Assembly (NCBI GenBank): GCA_002591625.1
Contig: PCDB01000057.1
Coordinates: 1 to 7,856, forward strand
DNA length: 7,856 nucleotides
Direction: 5' to 3'
Source of the DNA: Porticoccaceae bacterium
GTDB lineage: Bacteria; Pseudomonadota; Gammaproteobacteria; Pseudomonadales; Porticoccaceae
The notes below the pieces were generated by a model that was given only the letters and a program-made list of their open reading frames with translations, was not told the DNA's origin and ran no database searches. How positions within the stretch are numbered: the first letter of the stretch is position 1; each line of letters opens with the position of its first letter. A program made the translations under genes and the position numbers. Shown here piece after piece: positions 1-5,695 of this stretch.

Positions 1-530
1 CCATCGGCTCCAACTTTTTTGAAATTAAAGTTGCTTTCGGAAGTCTCAATTAATTTTCCATAGTTAAGCTGTTGCAAGTTTCCTACGCCTCTTACCACAA
101 TGACATGCTCAAGCTTGGGAAGACTGGATCGAATTGAGCCTATCATTTCAAGGTAGTTTGTAGATCTAAACTTCTCGGGAATAAATAACAGCTTCGTATT
201 GGCATCATTCAAGATAAATTTCAGTTCTTTTTCTCTATATATCGGAATGATAGGGTTAACCACTAAACCTAGTATGGATGCGGCCAGATCAATGGCTACA
301 GCCTCTCGCCAGCTTGGCAGTTGAAAGCTAATGACATCACCGGCGATCATACCCAACCTACGGAGTGAATTTGCTAGACAGCCTGCTTCCTCGACTATAC
401 TGGCGATCTCAATAGCGGGTTCATTCTCATGAAAAATGATTTCCTGTTCGGGCCTTTTATTTGCCTTTTCAAGGGCTACTTCCGCGATTGTCTGGTTCCG
501 GAATGCATCCGAGACGATTTCCCTTAGCAT
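1..530 (-). CDS. Acyl-CoA ligase (AMP-forming), N-terminal part, cut by window edge
   Basis: Class I adenylate-forming enzyme that would activate a carboxylic acid with ATP and join it to CoA in the cytoplasm. The window holds 176 complete residues of a protein usually about 500-550 long; the ATP-binding P-loop and the C-terminal lid lie outside. The visible part has the typical N-terminal subdomain: a hydrophobic stretch SFQLPSWREAVAIDLAA, then NPIIPIYREKEL, then a segment ending LPKLEHVIVVRG. The NPI-PIYRE-EL signature is one I associate with cyclohexanecarboxylate-CoA ligase-like members, so an alicyclic or branched acid is a fair guess, but substrate cannot be read from this part. The ATG at 530 is fixed by an in-frame stop 12 bases upstream and has AGGGA about 7 bases before it. 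It is third in a minus-strand unit, 39 bp after the SnoaL-like gene. Confidence 0.85.
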   Translation of the reverse strand, partial: MLREIVSDAFRNQTIAEVALEKANKRPEQEIIFHENEPAIEIASIVEEAGCLANSLRRLGMIAGDVISFQLPSWREAVAIDLAASILGLVVNPIIPIYREKELKFILNDANTKLLFIPEKFRSTNYLEMIGSIRSSLPKLEHVIVVRGVGNLQQLNYGKLIETSESNFNFKKVGAD

Positions 531-569
531 TAAAAATCCCTAAACAGCGGCGCGGTAAAAATTAATTGA

Positions 570-1031
570 TTATGCGTCATGAGGTGAATTGATGTCTGCC
601 GGGTATGGCATGACATGCTCGGTTCTAATGACCCCTGGGCCATGGTAGAGTGGGTCAAAACGTCTTGATGAGTAGCGCCACCCGGATGGTGTGCGAACAC
701 ATCTGTCATTATAAATACCAACGATACGCAAAGCATTTCCGTTTGAATCAAGAATATCTTCGTAAATATACCAACGGCAATTCGCTTCATCATCATTGAT
801 TTCGATTAGACCACTATGGTGGGTATGAAATACGACTGGAAATCCTGCCATGGCCGCCTCCCAGCGAGCCAATATATTGGTTTGCCCCACGATTGACTCG
901 CCCAAAAAATGCCACACGCCATCAGGCTGCCAAAGCGACCCCCAGAGTTTGCTGTCCCTCCGCATAACGGCATCACCGTACAACGCATTGAGATGGCGAA
1001 TATCCAGATTGTCTTTTTGTGGATTTGTCAT
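570..1031 (-). CDS. SnoaL/NTF2-like fold protein
   Basis: A 153-residue cytoplasmic protein with the pattern of the SnoaL_4-type NTF2-like superfamily, a cone-shaped fold used by small isomerases, dehydratases, hydrolases and dioxygenase beta-subunits. Visible family features are the N-terminal helix IRHLNALYGDAVMRRDSKLW (residues 11-30), the following WQPDGVWHFLG, the strand FHTHHSGLIEI (68-78), and the C-terminal GIYNDR then GWRYSSRRFDPLYHGPG. The H-T-H-H cluster at 69-72 and D26 sit where active-site residues often fall, but no catalytic set can be assigned. The ATG at 1031 has AGGAG 7 bases before it, and this ribosome site overlaps the stop codon of the SDR gene, so translation is probably coupled. 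Its neighbours, an SDR and a CoA ligase, suggest a step on a ring or hydroxylated substrate. The fold call is firm and the reaction is unknown. Confidence 0.85.
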   Translation of the reverse strand: MTNPQKDNLDIRHLNALYGDAVMRRDSKLWGSLWQPDGVWHFLGESIVGQTNILARWEAAMAGFPVVFHTHHSGLIEINDDEANCRWYIYEDILDSNGNALRIVGIYNDRCVRTPSGWRYSSRRFDPLYHGPGVIRTEHVMPYPADINSPHDA

Positions 1032-1035
1032 GAGC

Positions 1036-1830
1036 CTACTCCTGAGCGCTAGCGGCTTTTGTCGTGAAGTCTTCGATCTCAGAGGGTGTAGGATTTCTCC
1101 TAAGCGTCAAGCCCCCATTTACTTGCAGATTCTGTCCGGTCATAAAGCACTCGTCGGTTGCCAGAAAGACTGCAGCCGCGGCTATATCATCACAGGTGTT
1201 TAGACGCCCCATTGGATATTCTTTTATGAACGCCTCGGGAAGGCCGGGCACTGCAAAATAGTCTGTAGTCATGGGGGATTCAGTAAACCCGGGTGAGATG
1301 GAATTAGCTCGAATTCCCTTGACACCAAACTCGTCCGCAACGCCTCTTATTACATGATCAATACCTGCTTTCGTACCTATGTAAGCATGATGATTACCCA
1401 CAAGAATGGTTGCGGTTGCTGATGATATCTGGATGATCGACGCACTTGTACTCATGTTGCCGACGAGTGTCTGCATAAATTGATATGGCCCTTTGAATTG
1501 GAGATTCATCATTGCGACAAGGTCATCCTCTGACGTCTCTTCGAAAGGTGTCAGAAGTCCCCAGCCTGTGCAGTTTATACCAACATCTATTGGCCCAGAT
1601 CTAGCCACCGCATGGCTAACTGCAGATTCTATATCTGCTTTTACTGTAATATCACAGTAGACAGCTGAACCGCTTATGGATTCCGCGAGTGCTTGTAAAT
1701 TTTCGATATTTCGACCAGCAACAGTAACGTCGGCACCCTCTGCGGCAAAGCGTCTAGCGATAACTTGCCCCATATTACCTTTGCTGGCGGCACCCAAAAT
1801 TAGCGCTGACTTCCCTTTAAGTCTGGACAT
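1036..1830 (-). CDS. Short-chain dehydrogenase/reductase (SDR)
   Basis: NAD(P)-dependent oxidoreductase of 264 residues, a normal length for a classical SDR. The Rossmann start is LILGAASKGNMGQ (residues 10-22), with glycines at 13, 18 and 21. That spacing is wider than the classical TGxxxGxG and recalls divergent, enoyl-reductase-like SDRs. The rest is classical: N109, S137, Y150 and K154 form the catalytic tetrad (AYIGTK), and SPGFTES (179-185) follows. The usual NNAG is INCTG (85-89). The C-terminal VNGG precedes a tail of about 24 residues. Likely chemistry is oxidation of a secondary alcohol or reduction of a ketone. It is first in the minus-strand unit with the SnoaL-like and CoA-ligase genes, 4 bp ahead of the former. 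The start at 1830 has only a weak AGGA about 10 bases upstream. Substrate and cofactor preference are not determined. Confidence 0.92.
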   Translation of the reverse strand: MSRLKGKSALILGAASKGNMGQVIARRFAAEGADVTVAGRNIENLQALAESISGSAVYCDITVKADIESAVSHAVARSGPIDVGINCTGWGLLTPFEETSEDDLVAMMNLQFKGPYQFMQTLVGNMSTSASIIQISSATATILVGNHHAYIGTKAGIDHVIRGVADEFGVKGIRANSISPGFTESPMTTDYFAVPGLPEAFIKEYPMGRLNTCDDIAAAAVFLATDECFMTGQNLQVNGGLTLRRNPTPSEIEDFTTKAASAQE

Positions 1831-1925
1831 AATTATATTTTCCTATATTTATATTGTTTACATTATGGGTTTAAATTAAAGATAAATTCGCGCAAAAAGA
1901 TACACTTTTATTGATGTAATATAGC

Positions 1926-1954
1926 ATTTAAGCCTAAGTTAGGGCCACTGACAA
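1926..1954 (-). promoter_or_regulatory. Candidate promoter of the SDR-SnoaL-ligase unit
   Basis: On the minus strand TTGTCA (1949-1954, five of six matches to the -35 box) is separated by 17 bases from TTAAAT (1926-1931, four of six matches to the -10 box). The predicted leader is about 90 nt to the SDR ATG at 1830. The surrounding DNA is AT-rich, so other -10-like hexamers closer to the gene cannot be excluded. The palindrome at 1933-1943 lies inside the spacer. Confidence 0.35.
1933..1943. promoter_or_regulatory. Palindrome CCTAAGTTAGG inside a promoter spacer, possible operator
   Basis: A perfect 5-1-5 inverted repeat lies between the candidate -35 and -10 boxes of the SDR unit. A dimeric repressor bound here would block RNA polymerase, so the position fits an operator. 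The repeat is short, and no copy of it was noticed elsewhere in the window. Confidence 0.25.
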
Positions 1955-2032
1955 TGACACTATTATTCCGCATCATTAAACTGCTAGAAATAAACCCTTC
2001 AAAGATGAAGTGTAAATCGTCGCAGCTATTTT

Positions 2033-3067
2033 TTAATTAGCATATTCATAACAATCAGTTATTTGTTTTATTAGCTTAGGGCCTTGATAAATGAGGCCGC
2101 TATAGATTTGCACTAATTTAGCCCCAGCTGAAAACTTCTCTGTCGCGTCAGCGGCACTCATTATGCCGCCAGCCGCAATTATTGGAATTTCATCACCAAG
2201 ATGGGATTTAAGTGTTTTAACGACTTGTGTTGCTTTTTTCTTAAGTGGTGCACCACTGAGTCCGCCTGACTCTAGAGAGTGTGGGTGATTACATAGAGAA
2301 TTTCTATCGACAGTGGTATTTGTCGCAATGACAGCATCGAATTTCCAATGCAGCAAACTGTTTGCAATTGCAGAAATTTCCTTTGCATTGAGGTCAGGAG
2401 AGATCTTAAGAGACAATGGGACATATTTATCATACTTATCGGATAGCTCGGACTGCTTGTTTTTAAGGTGATATAGAAGCTCATCCAGTTGATCACCATA
2501 CTGCAAAGACCTGAGTCCAGGAGTATTTGGAGATGAAATATTTACTGTAATATAGTCGGAAACGGAATATATATGCTCCATACACAATAGGTAGTCATCC
2601 TTACCTTTTTCGATGGGAGTATCTTTATTCTTTCCAATGTTAACACCTACCAAAATCGCAGATTTCTTTGCTAAAAGATTTTCTTTGAGATTGTTTACTC
2701 CCAGATTGTTAAAACCCATACGATTGATTATCGCTTTCGTTTCTTGGAGCCTGAATAGGCGCGGCAGCTTATTTCCTGATTGAGGCCTCGGAGTTACAGT
2801 TCCCACTTCAACATGTCCGAACCCCATGGCATGGAAGGCATCGATCGCTTCACCATCCTTGTCCAGACCAGCAGCTAGGCCTACTGGGTTGGGGAAGCGG
2901 AGCCCCATGAGCTCGATGGGTTTGGATTTGAGTGATTGCCGATAAAGTTTATCAACCGGGGTATTAGCGCTTCGTTTGAGAATTGAAAGCGTAACATCAT
3001 GAGCTGTTTCTGCATCCATCCTTAGCAAGACTTTTTGAGCGATATCAAACAGCATGTGATGACTCAT
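2033..3067 (-). CDS. pyrD: Dihydroorotate dehydrogenase (quinone), class 2
   Basis: Oxidises dihydroorotate to orotate, the fourth step of pyrimidine synthesis, using FMN and passing electrons to the membrane quinone pool. At 344 residues it matches the class 2 length. The N-terminal helices (about 1-45) that form the membrane/quinone site are present, which separates it from class 1. Hallmarks are [14 protein letters not shown] (60-73), [20 protein letters not shown] (88-107), NRMGFNNLG (115-123), [18 protein letters not shown] (143-160), [20 protein letters not shown] (176-195), with Ser179 corresponding to the catalytic serine Ser175 of E. coli, IATNTT (247-252), GGLSG, and the FMN phosphate-binding AAGGI and VQIYSGLIY. 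The ATG at 3067 follows an in-frame stop with no better start between. No clear Shine-Dalgarno is seen before it, and Met5 is an alternative. It is apparently monocistronic and is the only housekeeping gene in a catabolic neighbourhood. Confidence 0.98.
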   Translation of the reverse strand: MSHHMLFDIAQKVLLRMDAETAHDVTLSILKRSANTPVDKLYRQSLKSKPIELMGLRFPNPVGLAAGLDKDGEAIDAFHAMGFGHVEVGTVTPRPQSGNKLPRLFRLQETKAIINRMGFNNLGVNNLKENLLAKKSAILVGVNIGKNKDTPIEKGKDDYLLCMEHIYSVSDYITVNISSPNTPGLRSLQYGDQLDELLYHLKNKQSELSDKYDKYVPLSLKISPDLNAKEISAIANSLLHWKFDAVIATNTTVDRNSLCNHPHSLESGGLSGAPLKKKATQVVKTLKSHLGDEIPIIAAGGIMSAADATEKFSAGAKLVQIYSGLIYQGPKLIKQITDCYEYAN

Positions 3068-3139
3068 TAGTTGAGTTGATTGAAATCATAGCGATTCACA
3101 GGTGCACGAAATTGTCGGATGGATCAGTTCTTCAATTCC

Positions 3140-3170
3140 ATTATAACTTAAAGTATTATTTAATCGTCAC
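3140..3170 (-). promoter_or_regulatory. Candidate pyrD promoter
   Basis: On the minus strand there is a perfect TATAAT (3140-3145) preceded by GTGACG (3165-3170, four of six -35 matches) at a spacing of 19 bases, longer than the usual 17. Transcription would start near 3132, giving a leader of about 65 nt to the pyrD ATG at 3067. The exact -10 box is the main support; the long spacing lowers confidence. Confidence 0.45.
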
Positions 3171-3231
3171 TTTAGAGGAATCATAATTGTTTTAACTAGC
3201 ATAACTTGTGCACCAAGAGGGGCCTTTGTCA

Positions 3232-3279
3232 AAGCGAGCCAAAGGAGTTGGAAAAGAGAGTAATGCAATCATCTCGCTT
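3232..3279. repeat. Inverted repeat AAGCGAG / CTCGCTT
   Basis: AAGCGAG (3232-3238) and CTCGCTT (3273-3279) are perfect complements with a 34-base loop. The stem could extend, past a small asymmetric internal loop, by TTTG (3225-3228) with CAAA (3281-3284). It could fold in a transcript running toward the VOC gene, but the loop is long and function is unknown. Confidence 0.25.
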
Positions 3280-3321
3280 CCAAACCGCATGGACAAAAAT
3301 ATAAGTGAATGAGTTTGCTAT

Positions 3322-3334
3322 TCGGTTGAACCGA
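3322..3334. promoter_or_regulatory. Palindrome TCGGTTGAACCGA, possible operator
   Basis: A perfect 6-1-6 inverted repeat about 200 bases upstream of the VOC gene. A TATAAG hexamer at 3300-3305 lies just before it on the plus strand, but no good -35 box is seen, so a promoter-operator arrangement is only suggestive. Its sequence is unrelated to the other palindromes in the window. Confidence 0.3.
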
Positions 3335-3521
3335 GCTCCCTATAGATTTGATAGTTTTTTGGGCAAACATGCCTGTTATACGGAAAAAACAAACAAAAAG
3401 GAGTGCGCTTTAGCAAAGCAATTAGCAAAGAGTGTCAGGTGGCCCTGGACTCGGGTTTTATTCGTTACTGGGAGCTCCATCAGCATCCATTGTTTTTCAG
3501 ATTAAAGTTTTTTTTACGATA

Positions 3522-3527
3522 GAAGGA
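3522..3527 (+). promoter_or_regulatory. Ribosome binding site that decides the VOC start
   Basis: AAGGAG ends 9 bases before the ATG at 3537. The same reading frame stays open upstream to a GTG at 3432, which has no comparable site, so this element is the main reason for choosing the shorter protein. Confidence 0.8.
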
Positions 3528-3536
3528 GTTTTTCAA

Positions 3537-3911
3537 ATGATAGGATACGTAACCGTCGGTGTCAGTGACCTAGAGCGTGCTAAGACATTTTGGTGCGAGC
3601 TGTTATCAGAACTCGGCTGTGACTTTGTGGTAGGAAATGAACGGGTTTCACTGATTGGAAAAAGTCAGGACTCGCCCTTGATTGGTGTTTGCTTGCCATG
3701 GGATGGGGAACCTTGCAGCCCGGGCAATGGCAATATGATATCTATAAATGTCGAAAATAATCAGATGGTTGACAAATTGCATGCAAAAGCAATTGAGTTA
3801 GGGGCGACTGACGAAGGTGCCCCGGGAGTTAGAGTTCCCGACGTTTTTTACGGTGGTTATTTCAGGGATCTTGACGGCAACAAGGCAGCTTTTTTTAATT
3901 GGGGAGGGTAG
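3537..3911 (+). CDS. VOC (glyoxalase/bleomycin-resistance fold) family protein
   Basis: A 124-residue single-domain member of the vicinal oxygen chelate superfamily. It opens with MIGYVTVGVSDLERAKTFW, the usual first beta-strand plus helix, and closes with GYFRDLDGNKAAFF, the characteristic end of the second paired beta-alpha-beta-beta-beta motif. In between are PWDGEP, GNGNM and GATDEGAPG, typical of a common bacterial subfamily of about this length. The first metal-ligand position, usually His near residue 4, appears to be Tyr, and the late Glu position is not obvious, so metal-dependent glyoxalase chemistry is doubtful. It is cytoplasmic, with no signal peptide. The ATG at 3537 has a strong ribosome site and aligns with the family N-terminus. 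It converges on the cupin gene across 138 bp. The role is unknown, possibly isomerisation or binding of a pathway intermediate. Confidence 0.88.
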   Translation: MIGYVTVGVSDLERAKTFWCELLSELGCDFVVGNERVSLIGKSQDSPLIGVCLPWDGEPCSPGNGNMISINVENNQMVDKLHAKAIELGATDEGAPGVRVPDVFYGGYFRDLDGNKAAFFNWGG

Positions 3912-3915
3912 GCGA

Positions 3916-3927
3916 ACCAACGTTGCT
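3916..3927. repeat. Operator-like 12-mer ACCAACGTTGCT, copy 1
   Basis: It lies 4 bases after the VOC stop codon and is the exact reverse complement of the 12-mer at 4542-4553. Its core CAACGTTG (3918-3925) is itself a perfect palindrome, so both copies present the same core to a dimeric protein. A further half-like GCAACG occurs at 3980-3985. Located beyond the 3' end of the cupin gene, it could be an auxiliary site. Confidence 0.4.
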
Positions 3928-4049
3928 ATCTTCTGTTACAGCTGGTTTATACAAACAATTAACTGTTTCATTCCATGGTGCAACGACTCATGGGCTAGCT
4001 GGAGATTTATTCCTGTTCTCTCAGCAAGCCCTTTAAGTGAATACGATTA

Positions 4050-4517
4050 CTATGTGATACTTTGCGCTATTACATCACTGTGGAGAGAACTTCCATCGTT
4101 GTTTCCAATGGTTTTCGCGGGCCATCGGCCGTCTTTAAAGATAAATAGCACCGTTACACCGTCTGGCCCTGCCAACAGAGGACCGTATCCGCGGTTGGCT
4201 AGACCAAGCCGAATGTCTCCTGCGCTGTGCCACTCTGCTCCCACCTTTTGAGTTCCCTCTAAAATAATTTCTGTGTAGTCGCATTCGTGAGTATGCGCTT
4301 CAATCAAACATTCGGGCGGATAAAAAACCCTAAAAACTGTGGGGGAGGAGGGATCTTTGGGACAACCAATTCGATACATCTTCGATATTACCCCGTTGGG
4401 CAGATGGATTGGGTCAATATCATCCCAGTTAAAGGCGGCGTGGCCGCGACGATTTAGTGAAGCTGACAGGGCATCCTGAGTCAGGTCTACAGCCTTTCTG
4501 TTTGTATTTTTATTCAT
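4050..4517 (-). CDS. Cupin-domain protein
   Basis: A 155-residue, apparently cytoplasmic protein with a single cupin beta-barrel. Motif 1 is recognisable at residues 69-93: H75, H77 and E83 fit the metal-binding pattern (AHTHECDYTEIILEG), one residue longer than the textbook spacing. A second conserved-looking stretch, EWHSAGDIRLGL (95-106), leads into GYGPLLAGPDGVTVLFIFKDGRW (110-132), the motif 2 area. The His normally found in motif 2 is missing, so the metal site is incomplete or uses another ligand. The ATG at 4517 has GGGAG 7 bases upstream, which supports the start. The gene stands alone on the minus strand, convergent with VOC and divergent from the quinone oxidoreductase. It has its own candidate promoter and operator. 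The function could be a small dioxygenase, isomerase or ligand-sensing protein and cannot be narrowed further. Confidence 0.82.
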   Translation of the reverse strand: MNKNTNRKAVDLTQDALSASLNRRGHAAFNWDDIDPIHLPNGVISKMYRIGCPKDPSSPTVFRVFYPPECLIEAHTHECDYTEIILEGTQKVGAEWHSAGDIRLGLANRGYGPLLAGPDGVTVLFIFKDGRWPAKTIGNNDGSSLHSDVIAQSIT

Positions 4518-4541
4518 TTACACGCTCCCAAAATTTGGTGA

Positions 4542-4553
4542 AGCAACGTTGGT
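4542..4553. promoter_or_regulatory. Operator-like 12-mer AGCAACGTTGGT, copy 2
   Basis: Its perfect palindromic core CAACGTTG (4544-4551) lies just downstream of the predicted start point of the cupin promoter and before the ribosome site, a classic repressor position. The central AACGTT resembles LacI-family operators such as those of PurR. The family assignment is inference from the site alone, and no regulator gene is in the window. Confidence 0.45.
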
Positions 4554-4567
4554 GGCTCTACAAGGCG

Positions 4568-4595
4568 ATTTTAGTGCTTGCTGACGAGGAGTCAA
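4568..4595 (-). promoter_or_regulatory. Candidate cupin gene promoter
   Basis: On the minus strand TTGACT (4590-4595, five of six) and TAAAAT (4568-4573, five of six) are 16 bases apart, the best sigma-70-like pair seen in the window. Transcription would begin near 4561, giving a leader of about 44 nt that contains the CAACGTTG palindrome and the GGGAG ribosome site. Confidence 0.5.
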
Positions 4596-4670
4596 TGGCG
4601 CTGTAGTTAGTAGCTAATTAATGGAATGATGATTTAGAATTATCGCAGCTAGTTATGTGGAAAACTTAAT

Positions 4671-5660
4671 ATGCAGAACATGAAATATATTGGCCTTCAT
4701 GCCTCTGGCGGGGCAGATCAGATGTACCTGGCTGAAGGACCACTGCCAAATTGTGGGCCGGACGAGGTGGTAATAAAGGTGGCAGCCGCTGGAATCAATA
4801 GGCCTGATATCCTGCAGCGCGAGGGCTTATATGATCCTCCAAAGCAAGCGTCGCCAGTGATGGGTCTGGAAGCAGCAGGAGAAGTTTGTGAGATTGGTTT
4901 GGCAGTGGAGGGGTGGAAGGTAGGCGACAAGGTTTGCGCCCTTTGCAATGGGGGCGCCTATGCTGAATATGTGGCGGTTCCTGCAGGGCAGTGTTTGCCT
5001 ATTCCGGGTGATCTTAGTTTGGTGGAAGCCGCATCGTTGCCCGAAACGTTTTTCACGGTTTGGGCGAATGTTTTTTTGCGAGGAAACCTCTCCCGAGGAG
5101 ACAGCATCTTGATCCACGGGGGAGGCAGTGGCATAGGAGTAGCGGCTATTCAGTTGTCTAAGGCATTTGGGGCAACTGTTTTGGCAACCACTCGAAGCAG
5201 TGCAAAGTGCACAGCATGCGAAAAAATCGGCGCTGACTGGGCAATTGATAGCAAATCAAATGATTTCGTATCTCAAGTGATGCGGATTACTAATAACGTC
5301 GGCGTAGATGTTATCCTTGATATGGTTGGTGGCGATTACATCAGGAAAAATATTAAGTGTGCGGCGGTTGACGGAAGAATTATCAACATAGCTTTTTTGG
5401 CAGGTGCAGTCAGCGAAATAAACTTGATGCCCATCATGACTAAGCGACTCACGCTGACTGGGTCTACATTGCGCCCGCAAACCCCAGAATCTAAGCGAAA
5501 AATAGCGACAGACCTGAACAAGAAAGTCTGGCCCTTAATTGCATCAGGTAAAATCAGGCCGATAATCCATGACTGCTTTTCAATGAATGAAATTGCAGAA
5601 GCTCATCGTATGATGGAGGAAAATCAACACATCGGAAAGATTATAATGACAGTTGATTAG
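4671..5660 (+). CDS. NAD(P)H quinone oxidoreductase, PIG3-like zinc-free MDR
   Basis: A medium-chain reductase of 329 residues, the usual length for the quinone-reductase branch related to human TP53I3 (PIG3). It likely transfers hydride from NADPH to quinones or an activated enone in the cytoplasm. The GroES-like domain covers about residues 1-120 (GINRPDILQREGLYDPP at 41-57, GLEAAGEV at 65-72, VGDKVCAL). The Rossmann nucleotide site is HGGGSGIGVAAIQLSKAFGA (149-168), and family markers follow: DVILDMVGG (213-221) and LTGSTLRPQ (262-270). No structural-zinc cysteine cluster or catalytic zinc ligands are seen. The ATG at 4671 is preceded by a modest GGAAAA; Met4 is possible. It is divergent from the cupin gene and convergent with the aldehyde dehydrogenase, ending 35 bp from it. 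In context it may reduce an unsaturated intermediate or detoxify quinones. Confidence 0.92.
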   Translation: MQNMKYIGLHASGGADQMYLAEGPLPNCGPDEVVIKVAAAGINRPDILQREGLYDPPKQASPVMGLEAAGEVCEIGLAVEGWKVGDKVCALCNGGAYAEYVAVPAGQCLPIPGDLSLVEAASLPETFFTVWANVFLRGNLSRGDSILIHGGGSGIGVAAIQLSKAFGATVLATTRSSAKCTACEKIGADWAIDSKSNDFVSQVMRITNNVGVDVILDMVGGDYIRKNIKCAAVDGRIINIAFLAGAVSEINLMPIMTKRLTLTGSTLRPQTPESKRKIATDLNKKVWPLIASGKIRPIIHDCFSMNEIAEAHRMMEENQHIGKIIMTVD

Positions 5661-5662
5661 TT

Positions 5663-5681
5663 TGAATCTTTAGGCGATTCA
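5663..5681. terminator. Weak hairpin between convergent genes
   Basis: TGAATC (5663-5668) pairs with GATTCA (5676-5681) around a 7-base loop, in the 35-bp gap between the quinone oxidoreductase and aldehyde dehydrogenase stops. The stem is short and AT-rich and no clear U-tract follows, so at best it is a weak bidirectional terminator. Confidence 0.2.
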
Positions 5682-5695
5682 GCTCTGGTCGACAA

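Larger units (their letters stand above)
3068..3536. other. Intergenic region without a convincing gene
   Basis: These 469 bases separate the divergent pyrD and VOC genes. They hold the candidate pyrD promoter (3140-3170), an inverted repeat at 3232-3279, a 13-bp palindrome at 3322-3334, a 9-bp direct repeat TTAGCAAAG (3410-3418 and 3422-3430), and the VOC ribosome site. A 66-codon frame opening with GTG at 3305 and an upstream extension of the VOC frame from 3432 exist, but neither has a ribosome site or a recognisable protein pattern. No tRNA-like or Rho-independent terminator structure was seen. Confidence 0.6.

Noticed and set aside
1997..2010. Hairpin CTTCA-AAGA-TGAAG as terminator of pyrD
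   Set aside because: The stem is only five base pairs and is not followed by a clean T-run on the minus strand; it may be chance in AT-rich DNA.
3263..3304. A 13-codon leader-peptide-like frame (ATG to TAA) upstream of the VOC gene
   Set aside because: The good AAGGAG at 3242-3247 is 15 bases from the ATG, too far; the composition shows no run of regulatory codons and no attenuator follows.
3305..3505. A 66-codon plus-strand frame beginning with GTG, as a small gene
   Set aside because: No ribosome site before the GTG, no recognisable domain or membrane segment, and its 3' part overlaps the upstream extension of the VOC frame.
3432..3536. N-terminal extension of the VOC protein by 35 residues
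   Set aside because: The family starts at MIGYVT, the ATG at 3537 has a strong AAGGAG, and the GTG at 3432 has none.
3953..3968. Hairpin AAACA/TGTTT between the VOC and cupin genes as terminator
   Set aside because: Five weak A-T rich pairs with no T-tract on either side; not enough to call.
3817..4251. A 144-codon plus-strand frame across the VOC end and cupin gene
   Set aside because: It overlaps the antisense of the cupin gene, has no ribosome site and no family pattern; the cupin and VOC frames explain the DNA.
4607..4617. TTAG-TAG-CTAA inverted repeat as an operator of the quinone oxidoreductase
   Set aside because: Four-base arms in AT-rich sequence are expected by chance, and no convincing promoter pair surrounds it.
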